A stretch of DNA of 64,000 nucleotides from Girardinichthys multiradiatus (taxonomy: Eukaryota; Chordata; Actinopteri; Cyprinodontiformes; Goodeidae), in assembly GCF_021462225.1 (NCBI RefSeq), contig NC_061801.1:9606125-9670124 (forward strand), given 5' to 3'. Below are positions 13,001 through 25,000 of this stretch, piece by piece; position 1 is the stretch's first letter; each line of letters opens with the position of its first letter. The position numbers and the translations under genes are program-made. The notes below the pieces were generated by a model. That model was not told the origin of the DNA, did no database searches, and worked only from the letters and a program-made list of their open reading frames with translations.

Positions 13001-16000
13001 TGATTTTGCTGTTTGCTTTGTTGAAATACTTCTTCTGGGTTTTCACTAAGAGGTCGGCTCCTCCGGCGATAGCCAGGATGATGCTGTCTGCCATTCGGTT
13101 GTCATGGAGACAGAGCTCCACAGCGCCCTCAAAGTCTCCAGTGAGCAGAGCCTGAGTGATCAGCCCATCCACATCTTGTGAGAGGAGAACAAAGAAAAAA
13201 GTTAATTTTTCTAATAACAAGTTAACCTGGAATATCTACATGAAACTAAGGCCCTGGTCAGATCTACCCATCTTTAAAACAACTGTTTAAAACCACATCT
13301 CAGATTTGTTTCCAGAAAATGGTTTTATTCAGTATAAAATTGACTCATGTTTGAACATACAGGGGTTGGACAATGAAACTGAAACACCTGTCATTTTAGT
13401 GAGGGAGGTTTCATGGCTAAATTGGACCAGCCTGGTAGCCAGTCTTCATTGATTGCACATTGCACCAGTAAGAGCAGAGTGTGAAGGTTCAATTAGCAGG
13501 GTAAGAGCACTTTGCTCAAAATATTGAAATGCACACAACATTATGGGAGACATACCAGAGTTCAAAAGAGGACAAATTGTTGGTGCACGTCTTGCTGGCG
13601 CATCTGTGACCAAGACAGCAAGTCTTTGTGATGTATCAAGAGCCACGGTATCCAGGGTAATGTCAGCATACCACCAAGAAGGACGAACCACATCCAACAG
13701 GATTAACTGTGGACGCAAGAGGAAGCTGTCTGAAAGGGATGTTCGGGTGATAACCCGGATTGTATCCAAAAAACATAAAACCACGGCTGCCCAAATCACA
13801 GCAGAATTAAATGTGCACCTCAACTCTCCTGTTTCCACCAGAACTGTCCGTCGGGAGCTCCACAGGGTCAATATACACGGCCGGGCTGCTATAGCCAAAC
13901 CTTTGGTCACTCATGCCAATGCCAAACGTTGGTTTCAATGGTGCAAGGAGCGCAAATCTTGGGCTGTGGACAATGTGAAACATGTATTGTTCTCTGATGA
14001 GTCCACCTTTACTGTTTTGCCCACATCTGGGAGAGTTACGGTGTGGAGAAGCCCCAAAGAAGCGTACCACCCAGACTGTTGCATGCCCAGAGTGAAGCAT
14101 GGGGGTGGATCAGTGATGGTTTGGGCTGCCATATCATGGCATTGCCTTGGTCCAATACTTGTGCTAGATGGGCGCGTCACTGCCAAGGACTACCGAACCA
14201 TTCTTGAGGACCATGTGCATCCAATGGTTCAAACATTGTATCCTGAAGGCGGTGCCGTGTATCAGGATGACAATGCACCAATACACACAGCAAGACTGGT
14301 GAAAGATTGGTTTGATGAACATGAAAGTGAAGTTGAACATCTCCCATGGCCTGCACAGTCACCAGATCTAAATATTATTGAGCCACTTTGGGGTGTTTTG
14401 GAGGAGCGAGTCAGGAAACGTTTTCCTCCACCAGTATCACGTAGTGACCTGGCCAATATCCTGCAAGAAGAATGGCTTAAAATCCCTCTGACCACTGTGC
14501 AGGACTTGTATATGTCATTCCCAAGACGAATTGACGCTGTATTGGCCGCAAAAGGAGGCCCTACACCATACTAATACATTATTGTGGTCTAAAACCAGGT
14601 GTTTCAGTTTCATTGTCCAACTCCTGTAGATTTGACAGAAAAATCTCCACACTAATTCCCATAATCTCTCTTCTTTAGCCACAGTGGTGGTACCTTGACT
14701 GACACTGAGATGGACTCCTCCTGCAGGAGTTGGGACCGGAGGTGGGATCTCCGCTGGTGTCTTAACAGGGCTGCTCTCCTCCACCTCCACTTGGGCTATC
14801 AGCTCCTGAAGCACAAAAAGAAATGTTTTCTACACGAAACTAAAGGGTGCAGAATAACTTCAAATCTTTAAAAAAAAGAAAGTGAAGACATGTTTGTGAA
14901 AGCAAGGATCTTTACAGCAAAGTTATTAATAAGAAATTACTCATTGGAATACTATAACTTAAACTACGAAGCGCCCCAGGGCTCAGTTTTGGGGTTCTAC
15001 ACATTTACAGGTCCTTCTCAAAATATTAGCATATTGTGATAAAGTTCATTATTTTCCATAATGTCATGATGAAAATTTAACATTCATATATTTTAGATTC
15101 ATTGCACACTAACTGAAATATTTCAGGTCTTTTATTGTCTTAATACGGATGATTTTGGCATACAGCTCATGAAAACCCAAAATTCCTATCTCACAAAATT
15201 AGCATATCATTAAAAGGGTCTCTAAACGAGCTATGAACCTAATCATCTGAATCAACAAGTTAACTCTAAACACCTGCAAAAGATTCCTGAGGCCTTTAAA
15301 ACTCCCAGCCTGGTTCATCACTCAGAACCCCAATCATGGGTAAGACTGCCGACTTGACTGCTGTCCAGAAGGCCACTATTGACACCCTCAAGCAAGAGGG
15401 TAAGACACAGAAAGAAATTTCTGAACGAATAGGCTGTTCCCAGAGTGCTGTATCAAGGCACCTCAGTGGGAAGTCTGTGGGAAGGAAAAAGTGTGGCAGA
15501 AAACGCTGCACAACGAGAAGAGGTGACCGGACCCTGAGGAAGATTGTGGAGAAGGGCCGATTCCAGACCTTGGGGGACCTGCGGAAGCAGTGGACTGAGT
15601 CTGGAGTAGAAACATCCAGAGCCACCGTGCACAGGCGTGTGCAGGAAATGGGCTACAGGTGCCGCATTCCCCAGGTCAAGCCACTTTTGAACCAGAAACA
15701 GCGGCAGAAGCGCCTGACCTGGGCTACAGAGAAGCAGCACTGGACTGTTGCTCAGTGGTCCAAAGTACTTTTTTCAGATGAAAGCAAATTCTGCATGTCA
15801 TTCAGAAATCAAGGTGCCAGAGTCTGGAGGAAGACTGGGGAGAAGGAAATGCCAAAATGCCAGAAGTCCAGTGTCAAGTACCCACAGTCAGTGATGGTCT
15901 GGGGTGCCGTGTCAGCTGCTGGTGTTGGTCCACTGTGTTTTATCAAGGGCAGGGTCAATGCAGCTAGCTATCAGGAGATTTTGGAGCACTTCATGCTTCC

Positions 16001-19000
16001 ATCTGCTGAAAAGCTTTATGGAGATGAAGATTTCATTTTTCAGCACGACCTGGCACCTGCTCACAGTGCCAAAACCACTGGTAAATGGTTTACTGACCAT
16101 GGTATCACTGTGCTCAATTGGCCTGCCAACTCTCCTGACCTGAACCCCATAGAGAATCTGTGGGATATTGTGAAGAGAACGTTGAGAGACTCAAGACCCA
16201 ACACTCTGGATGAGCTAAAGGCCGCTATCGAAGCATCCTGGGCCTCCATAAGACCTCAGCAGTGCCACAGGCTGATTGCCTCCATGCCACGCTGCACTGA
16301 AGCAGTCATTTCTGCAAAAGGATTCCCGACCAAGTATTGAGTGCATAACTGTACATGATTATTTGAAGGTTGACGTTTTTTGTATTAAAAACACTTTTCT
16401 TTTATTGGTCGGATGAAATATGCTAATTTTGTGAGATAGGAATTTTGGGTTTTCATGAGCTGTATGCCAAAATAGTCCGTATTAAGACAATAAAAGACCT
16501 GAAATATTTCAGTTAGTGTGCAATGAATCTAAAATATATGAATGTTAAATTTTCATCATGACATTATGGAAAATAATGAACTTTATCACAATATGCTAAT
16601 ATTTTGAGAAGGACCTGTAAATGTGGCAGGCTATTCTGGAGCTTACTGTGCCTTGGAAGTATCGGATTGAGGGTAAAGTACTTTAAGCTAGTGGAGAAGA
16701 GCTGGAGCACTGGATGGTTTGGCAAATTGGGAAACCTTGGAGGTGCGATGTAGAGGGTTCATGAGCCAGTCTCTCTGCAGGGCTTACAGGATGCTTGGCA
16801 TCACAGGGAACAGCCAGTGAAGGGCAAACAAGTTGGCTACTGACGCAGCAGAATTAGCGTTGAGGTGTGGGTTCGGTACCGATTCCTGGACACAAGCCGG
16901 AGCTTAACCCCGGCTGGGTCATCTGGGTGAGTGGGTCTGATTGTTGAAAGAACCAAAATCCCTTATGATCCCAGGACACATCACCGATATGTCCAGAAGC
17001 ACCGCAAGATGGTGCATGTTCTAAGATTTATTCATTATTTTAGATTTTAATCAGAAATATTTGAATTTTTTACATTTATTCAAAGTTAACATATATGATT
17101 TATTTTTTAGAAAATCTGTAATCTTTATTCTGGATTTTCTTTCCCGTTTCCGCCATCAGTTAGTCTTCCTATAATTGTTTGTTTCTTTTTTTTTTGGTTT
17201 CTTTTTATTTGTAGTGTGTTTTATGTCCATCAGCCTGTTTTAAACCTTTGTATCACACTCTTTAATATAAAAAGTGTTCTATAAAGTATGTCTAACTGGA
17301 AATACCAGCATCACCTCCAGCAAGAAACAACAAGCAAACCACGACGGCATCTGTGAGAGTTTGCCCAGGGTTAAGAAAGTCTTAGGTGGCAGCATGCCAC
17401 AAAAAGCAAACCCAGGATTCATGTTTTCCAAAGGGAACGCTTCCCTCGCCTAAAACGCACAGCACACCCATTTCTGCAATCTTATTTTGAAACAGACTTT
17501 GACTGCAAGAATTTATCTTGAAAAATTTTGAAAAGATTACGCTTTTTTTAATGTCATAAACTGGGATTTTTTTGTTGTAAGAAATGCTGTGCTGCTGTTT
17601 CAACAGGAGATGTACAACATGAATGCAGTATCTTCCCTTGAATGAACCCGGATTTATTTGACTGACAGAAATTCTAATTGATTAAAGTTCTCTCAGTGGC
17701 TCCTAATGGGGACTTGCCGACGGTACGCAACAACATGAACAACCGGCACAAGGACGGAGAGCAAGACAAAACCTGTATACTTTCCCTAACAGTCAAGACA
17801 ATGAGTCTTTTCATCCTGAGCAATTACATTACCATCGCCTGTATGAGCCTGAATTGGATGCCCTGCAGTGCAATTCACAGTGCAGCTGTGTGCAGTAAAA
17901 TTAAATGCAGACTCTGAATAATTCTAATCAAACCGTACCTCATTAAGAGGAATCTCCCCCTCTTCTTCCTGCTTCTCATCAATCTCATCCTCCTCCTGGT
18001 CCACGTTTGTGTCCAGTTCACTGTTAAAAACACCTGGCTCGGCTGGCTCCTCGCTGTCTGGATCAGGAGTGGAATCCAGCTGCAGCGTGGCAGCGATCAA
18101 ATCGAATGCTGCCTCTGGATTGTCAGCAGGTGGCGCCAGGCTGAGGTCTGCTAAAGGCTGCAATGAGGCAGATGAGTCCACCTGGAGAGCAAGAAGACAA
18201 TTAAAGACCAAACTCAGGATCAGGACAAGACTGAGGCTTTTTTTTTTTTTTTTAACCAACAACACAATGTCTCATTTCATTGTGTGGAAACAGCTGATTT
18301 ATTTAGACATTCCAGCTGTACCGATTTTATTTGTAAATAAACTCCTAGGTTTCATGTTGTTGCAGGGAGGTGTTGTAAGGAGGGATGGAAGAACGTATGG
18401 ATGATTGAGAGATGGAAAAAAATGGTGGATAGACAGAAAACCGGATGGATGGACAAATATATAGACAGACAGATAGATAAATGGATGAATTATCCATCCA
18501 TTCCCAAATGAATGGAATAAGGTCTAGAAACACAAAACTGTCCACATCATTTCCTTTTCCAGACTGGTAGAAACATTCTGGCTAGCTGAAAAGTGATGTG
18601 TCTTTACTCTGCCACAGATAGTCTGAACTGAAAGATGACTCACTCTGTTTAAAGAACAAAGACAATTTCTCTGCTCTCCATAGCTGCTTCAGAGCAAAAT
18701 GTTAACATGAATTTTAGATAAATTATTGGGTATAAATATAATTTTAATTAGTTTTCAAACTGTGCAGTTAGTTAAATATGAGGTTATTTCAGTTGAAATG
18801 AGTTGATCTTTTCCTCTTCTCTTTTTTCACAGGAACAGAGTCAAAATCCTGTCAGCTTTCTCTGGCTTCAAAAAGAAGAAGGGAAATCTACTTGCAACAC
18901 TTCCTTATTGCAAAACTTGAGAAAGACACACAGCATTAAGCCTGATGATAAAGAACTATGATATTAATTACTGCTATTGTTCTGGCGGAGTATAAAAGTT

Positions 19001-22000
19001 TATAAAATTTTTTTGTTGTTGCAAATAATCCCAAATAATAATAATAATGAAATAATCCCAAAAATAATGAAGTGTTTGAACTTACCTGAGGAATGTCAGG
19101 AGGTTTCTCCTCTAAAGCTGCCGAAATCTGTAAACAGCATGGACACATTTATCACATGATGTGCAGATGGAAAGAAAAGTTTCAGCTGGAGCCAGTCTAC
19201 ATGTAAAATAACAAAGGCCTGTGCAGTCACCTTTAGGGCGACCTCCTCTTTGTCGTAACCCAGGAGTTCCAGGTATTTGCTGCGGACATCGCTTTCAAAA
19301 TTCACCTGCAAAAAAAAACCTCCCAGTGTTTCACTGAACGCTGTTTATTTTCAGCTTCTTTGTTAAAGTGTTTGCGACATCGAATTTTCATGACAACTTC
19401 AATTACATTTATGGAAAGAAAACAGTGATACAATATTTTAAAAAGTAAATTCATGCCATTGAAATGAACAGTTGTTAAGATATATGGTCATAAATTTCAC
19501 TAAAATAGAATTTCCAGACTACTCCTTTGCAATTTTGTTGCGCTCTTTTATGATGTCAAAAGGGAACTCCTGCCTGCAGGTAACGGACTGCTGCTACAAC
19601 GGCAGCAACACAGACAGCAGATAGTAGATATATTTCAGTCACTATCAAAGAGAGACACAGCAGTCAGGAGAAGAAAGTCAGCTGTCATCAGATGGCAGAG
19701 CACCAGTGCTGCGCCGTGCGGACGGTCATATAATTCAACCAGAGTCTATTTTTGCCAGATGCTGAAGCATGGCTGGAGCCAACATGCATGAATCATACCA
19801 CACCACCAGGAAACAGAATGAGCACAACATCCGGATTTTCAAAATAATTCACTAAGGACAGACTAGATCTGGCTATATTAATAAATACATGCATGTATTT
19901 ATACACGTGTATATATTAGCAGCTGTTTACATTAGATCAATTAGATCAGTTACTGGGTTAACTAAGGTATTATAAACTGAGCAATTAAACATTAAATGCA
20001 CCAAACTAAGCAACAAATATAGCTTCTCTGCACTCAGTCAACTCACCCATTGTAGAACAAAACACATGAAAATATCTGGATGCATAATATGAAAAATGAA
20101 GCAGTTTAAACTGGTTCAACTTCCACAGAATGAGTTGTTTTGGATTTGGTACCGAATTTATCACGGGCTTTTTACTGCGCGATCTGGGTATGGTTCTTGG
20201 AGCTTCTCTGGGCTTTGCAGCCGGAGCAGTGTAAATCCAGGGTTACAGTAAATACAGCACTGAGTGAAACAACCGGAGGCAAAGTGAGCAACATGGAGCA
20301 GCAGCAGCCACAAGACACAAGGGATGATTCAGGATCTGAAGACACTACTTGGTGTGTCATTTTTTTCAACTTTGTATTACAATCTTTACAGAAACATTTA
20401 TTTAAATATATATATATAATTTATCATATCGTACTCGTATGATATTTTTATAATATTATTATTTTAATAGTAATAATAATACAAAAAATAATAAATTCGG
20501 ATTTTTAATTATTAACAATTTTTAATTGTTAACAATAACTGCCGATATCTAAATGTACTTTTGCAACAAGGAAGTGTTCTTCCCTGCGGAACCTTGATCT
20601 GTTTGGCAACAGCAGCAACAACCTTTTCTTTAGGGAACTTTTCCCATCAGATGTTCTGAACAGCTTGGCTATAGACTGCTTCAACATTCTCCTTCGTCTG
20701 TAAAATATCCCAACCTCTGACATCATTTCTCTTGTGAATTCAGAGGTTTCTTGTTTGAACCAGTTTGCCCAGAAGTCCTCTAATCACAACTGGCTGTGCT
20801 TGGTGGGACCAGCCCATCTGTCCCTGGTTAGTTTTCCAGCTCTGATCCAGGCAGCTCTGATCCTCTTCGCTTCAGGAAAGTATTGCAGACTATCGGCTGC
20901 TGTCGTAACATTGCTGCCATCACTAGCAATGCACCGTTTCACCATATTAACGCTGTTTTTAACGCAACTTGGCTTCTACCTGAACCGTTTATAATTGAAG
21001 CTCACACAGTGAATGACCGGGAAATTCCCCTTTGACGTCATTTCTGACCAAATTTGAACTTGGCCAACTTGGAATTTAACATCAAAATATGCTTATTTTG
21101 TGTCATAATTGTCTTTTATCACATCTTTAGCACTATGATCATGTCAATTACTGCCCAATTCCTTCAATATTAAGATGTCTTCTTTCAATTTCTGCATTTG
21201 TCGGAAAAGCGAGTCACAGGCACTTTAAAACACTCAGACTGAAGCTCATACCTTCAGGAAGGACCAAACTGTTCTCTCAAACTCATTCCCAGCTGCACTG
21301 ATCTTCTCCTGGCAGAAACCCACAAAGCTTCCAGAGCTCAGGGTGGCCTGCAGCTGACTGGAGCGTTCCAAAAAGGCCGTTTCTGTAACAACCTGACTGA
21401 TGTGAACAACATGGGATGTGTGCTGCTGAGGCTTTGTGTTCTCCATAGACACCAGCTTCCCTCCAAACTATGAGAAAGCAAAAACCAACAGTGTAAATAT
21501 TGCCAGTTGACCCAAAAATGTGATGAAATGAAATGTAACTCACAGCAAAGGAGGCTCCAACTGGTCTGCAGATCCACTTGGGGGGCTTCTTCAGGGGGTT
21601 GACTGTAGTTGGAGTAGTGGTGGTCTGTGGCAGCTGCAGCGGAGGCAGTGTTTGTCCCGTCCCAAAAGGATCCATGTTACCAAAGGAGTTGCTGATCTGA
21701 AACAGAGGAACCAGAACCAAGTAAGACAACACTGAAAACAAATATCTCACAGAATCTAGCATAAGGCATAAAAGATGACAAAACACAAAACACTCTTAAA
21801 AGGTCACATTTAGTCACTTTAGAGGCACATACATCAATGTACAATATTTTACGTAACAAAGTAACACAAAGAGGCACAGAAATCTCAAGTGAAAATAAAA
21901 TCATGCATAGTGTATTCCATTTTTTACAAATCCATATCTAAAATTTGTGGCATGCATTTGTAAATAATCCTCCCGAGTGAATACGTTTTAAAAAAACCTT

Positions 22001-25000
22001 TTACTCTAAAAACAACTGCAAAAACACTCTGTAGGGTGGCCGGGCACTCCCTTAGAGACAGGGTGAGGAGCTCGGCCATCCGGGAGAGGCTCGGAGTAGA
22101 GCCAGTTGAGGTGGCTCGGGCATCTATACCGGATGCCTCCTGGACGCCTTCCTCGGGAGGTGTTCCAGGGGACGGCCCAGGACACGCTGGAGGGTCTATG
22201 TCTCTTGGCTGGCCTGGAAGCACCTTGGGCTCCCCCCGGAGGAGCTGGAGGAGGTGTCTGGGGAGAGGGACATCTGGGCGTCTCTGCTGCCCCCGCGACC
22301 CGGTCCCGGATGAAGCGAAAGACGAGTACGAGTACAACTGCAAACCTTCTGCAGTATGTTTCCACCAACTTTGCACATATACAGACTGACATTTTCACCC
22401 ATTGTTCTTTGTAAAAAAGCTCATGCTCAGTCAGACTGGATAAAGAGAATCTGTAAATATCTATTTTCAAGTCCTGACACAGATTCTTAGCTGGATTTAG
22501 GTCTGGACTTTGACTGGGCCATTGCGTGAATATGCTCTGAACTATTTTATTCTAGCCTCCAACGGGTTTCCGTTCAGGTTTGCCCTGTACATCCAACTCT
22601 ACACATCTTCTCTGAACGTGCTGATAAACAGGATCCCCAATGCATGATAGTGCCACCACCATGTTTCACTATGGGATTTTGTTTTCAGAGTGATTTGCTG
22701 AGCATTTTGCATGTAAGCCAGAAAGTTTGATTTTAGTCTTTTGACACCATACCCCTTCATCCACATGTTTGCTGTGTTACAGCTTGTATCAAACAGCAAG
22801 CATGACCCCTTGTGGCTTGACTCTCTTGCATGAAGGCCGGATTTGTAGGCATCTACTCATTGATGTGTAGTAGATTCTTATACCCCAAGCTGTAAATCTC
22901 TTCAACTCCTCCAGAGTTACCATGGGCTTCTTTGCTGCTACTCTAAAGCCCTCCTTGCCCAGTCTGTCAGGTCCCTTCAGTTGTGCTACACTCTTTTCAT
23001 TTTGGATTGATTTTGAACAGTCATCCATGACATGTTGATAGCTGGGATATTGTTTTAAAGTTCTCCATAACCTTAGCCCTGAACAGAACAGCTGGATTTA
23101 TACTAACATCAAATCCTGCACAGGTGGACTCATTTTACTAACCAGCTGAGATCTGATAGCAGTTGGTTGAACTAGATTTCATTTAGGGGTCTTATGGTAA
23201 AAGGGAATGAGTACAAATGCATGTCACACTTTAATGATTTTCATTTGCAAAGTCTTTGAAATAAATCCATCATCTTCACAGCTATGCTACTACTTTCTGT
23301 TGGTTTCTCTCATATATTCAGATGAAACTCTTTGTGGTTTGTGAAAAGGTTTCAGAGGTATGACTACATTTGGACGGCACTGTATACATTTTTCTTTGCT
23401 TGTCCTTTAGTCCAGAATCAGAGACTCTACTCTACCTTATGACGCCATTTTTTAGAATTAAAACCCTTACTTGGTCTGCGTGCCTTTGGCTCTGCGCCTG
23501 GCTGCTGCCTCCCATGATGGAGTAGATGTCGATGTGTCCATCGAAGCATGCAGCTGACAGCACCGCAGGGTTTCTGGGGCACCACTGGATGTCAAAGCAC
23601 CACTGGCTGCTGGTGGGCATCTCATACAGCACCTGGAGATTTGAGTTAATTATTTTCTCATATTAACCAACCATATTTCTAAAGGTTTTAGTGCAGCCAA
23701 GTGGCACAACAAGTGCTTTACAGAGGTTAAAACCATTCAGACAAACATAAAACCACTAGATGTGAGGAGAGCAGAACAGAGACCAGCACACCTTCTCTGA
23801 CTGCAGTGTGAAACTGTTACCTCTCCTGTGTTTGGATTCCAGCACAGAATCCGGCTGTCCTTCCCGCAGCTTAGCAGCAGCTCAGGATCAGCCAAGCTCC
23901 AGGCGATGGCCAGGACACCTCTGCACACGAGAGACAAGAACGATTAGATCAAAAGGGGCCAAAGTACACTATAATATGAAACGTTTTTACTGATTAGGGT
24001 AAACGTATACTATACACTCCCTTACTGTCACCAAATAACATCATGACCTGTATGTAGAGAAACCACATTTTTCTTGTAGCCATGAAGCTTTTGGCTCAAC
24101 TCTGGCTGGACATCTGATCAGCCTTCTTATCACAAACAGCAGAGTTCATTTAAAATGATCGGTTTCCTGCAGTAACCACACCCAGTCCAGTCCAGTCCAG
24201 TTTTCAACAGGGTTGATGTGTGGGCCTTTCCAGAAACTTAAGTCTACTTCATCCGTTTCAAAAGCAGGCCCGATGTGTGTTTGGCATCGTTGTCCTGTTG
24301 AAACACCCATCTGTGACAAGTTTCAACCATCTAGCGGTTAATTTGAGGAGAAGCTAAAGAATTGACAAAGTCCTTCATTTTTATTCTACCATCACCACTG
24401 GCAGCAAAGCAGACCCTCAGCATGATGCTACCACCACCATGCTTTACAGCTGGTTCAGTCTTCTTAGATCTAAGGGCCTCACATTGTCTCCTCTAAATGT
24501 TCTTCTTAACAATGAGACCAAAAGGCATCTGGATTGTCAATGTGGACAAAATCACTCGATATAAAAAAAAAAGTCCATTTTGGAGCAGCCACCGATTTCT
24601 TTGCTGGTACTCTCTCATTCCATGCTAATGTACAATGCACAATCCACCGTAGACAGACACACTAGTGTTTCAGCATATCCCGGGTCATGATGGCCATTAG
24701 CCTTGATGGTTCCTGTGATGCTCTTGAGTATACTAATCAATTTCTTCCATTCACGGTGATAGTTTGGCTCAGATGGTTGAAACCTGGACACAATTAGGTA
24801 TTACAACTGAGCAGTGATCCTAAACGTATCATAGCTAGATATGGAGCCGATAAAGCAGGGTAAGAATAAGCATCTGCAATGGCCTGGATCTCAACCTAAC
24901 TAGGACTGTAGACCTTGCTTCAAGGACGGCTATTGCCAGGAAACCAGACAATTTTAATGAATTCCACTAATCTCAAGAAGAAGAGTGGTCAAATATGCAG

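Larger units (their letters stand above)
11350..19305 (-). other. SEC31A: SEC31A exons for the acidic linker and helical coat (ACE1) domain
   Basis: Exons 19305-14694 encode residues 472-628, an expanded linker rich in Asp, Glu and Pro (including [20 protein letters not shown]). From exon 13174-12996 the helical ancestral-coatomer-element domain starts at [20 protein letters not shown] and continues through [38 protein letters not shown] and [19 protein letters not shown] to about residue 837. In the COPII cage this alpha-solenoid forms the edge rod by pairing with another Sec31. The 42-nt exon 19127-19086 and the 243-nt exon 18181-17939 are both multiples of three, so they could be skipped without a frameshift; no transcript evidence is available here. 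Confidence 0.85.

Noticed and set aside
14944..15005. Possible start of an ancient retroelement before the Tc1 copy (GCGCCCCAGGGCTCAGTTTT)
   Set aside because: Too short and not matched elsewhere in the window.
15296..16249. Minus-strand open frames over the Tc1-like transposase (also at 30202-31113 and 53043-53954)
   Set aside because: The same frames appear opposite every copy of the transposase and are antisense shadows without independent signals.
22036..22414. GC-rich frames suggesting a gene
   Set aside because: The peptide content matches the C-terminus of a LINE with frame breaks; no splice context.
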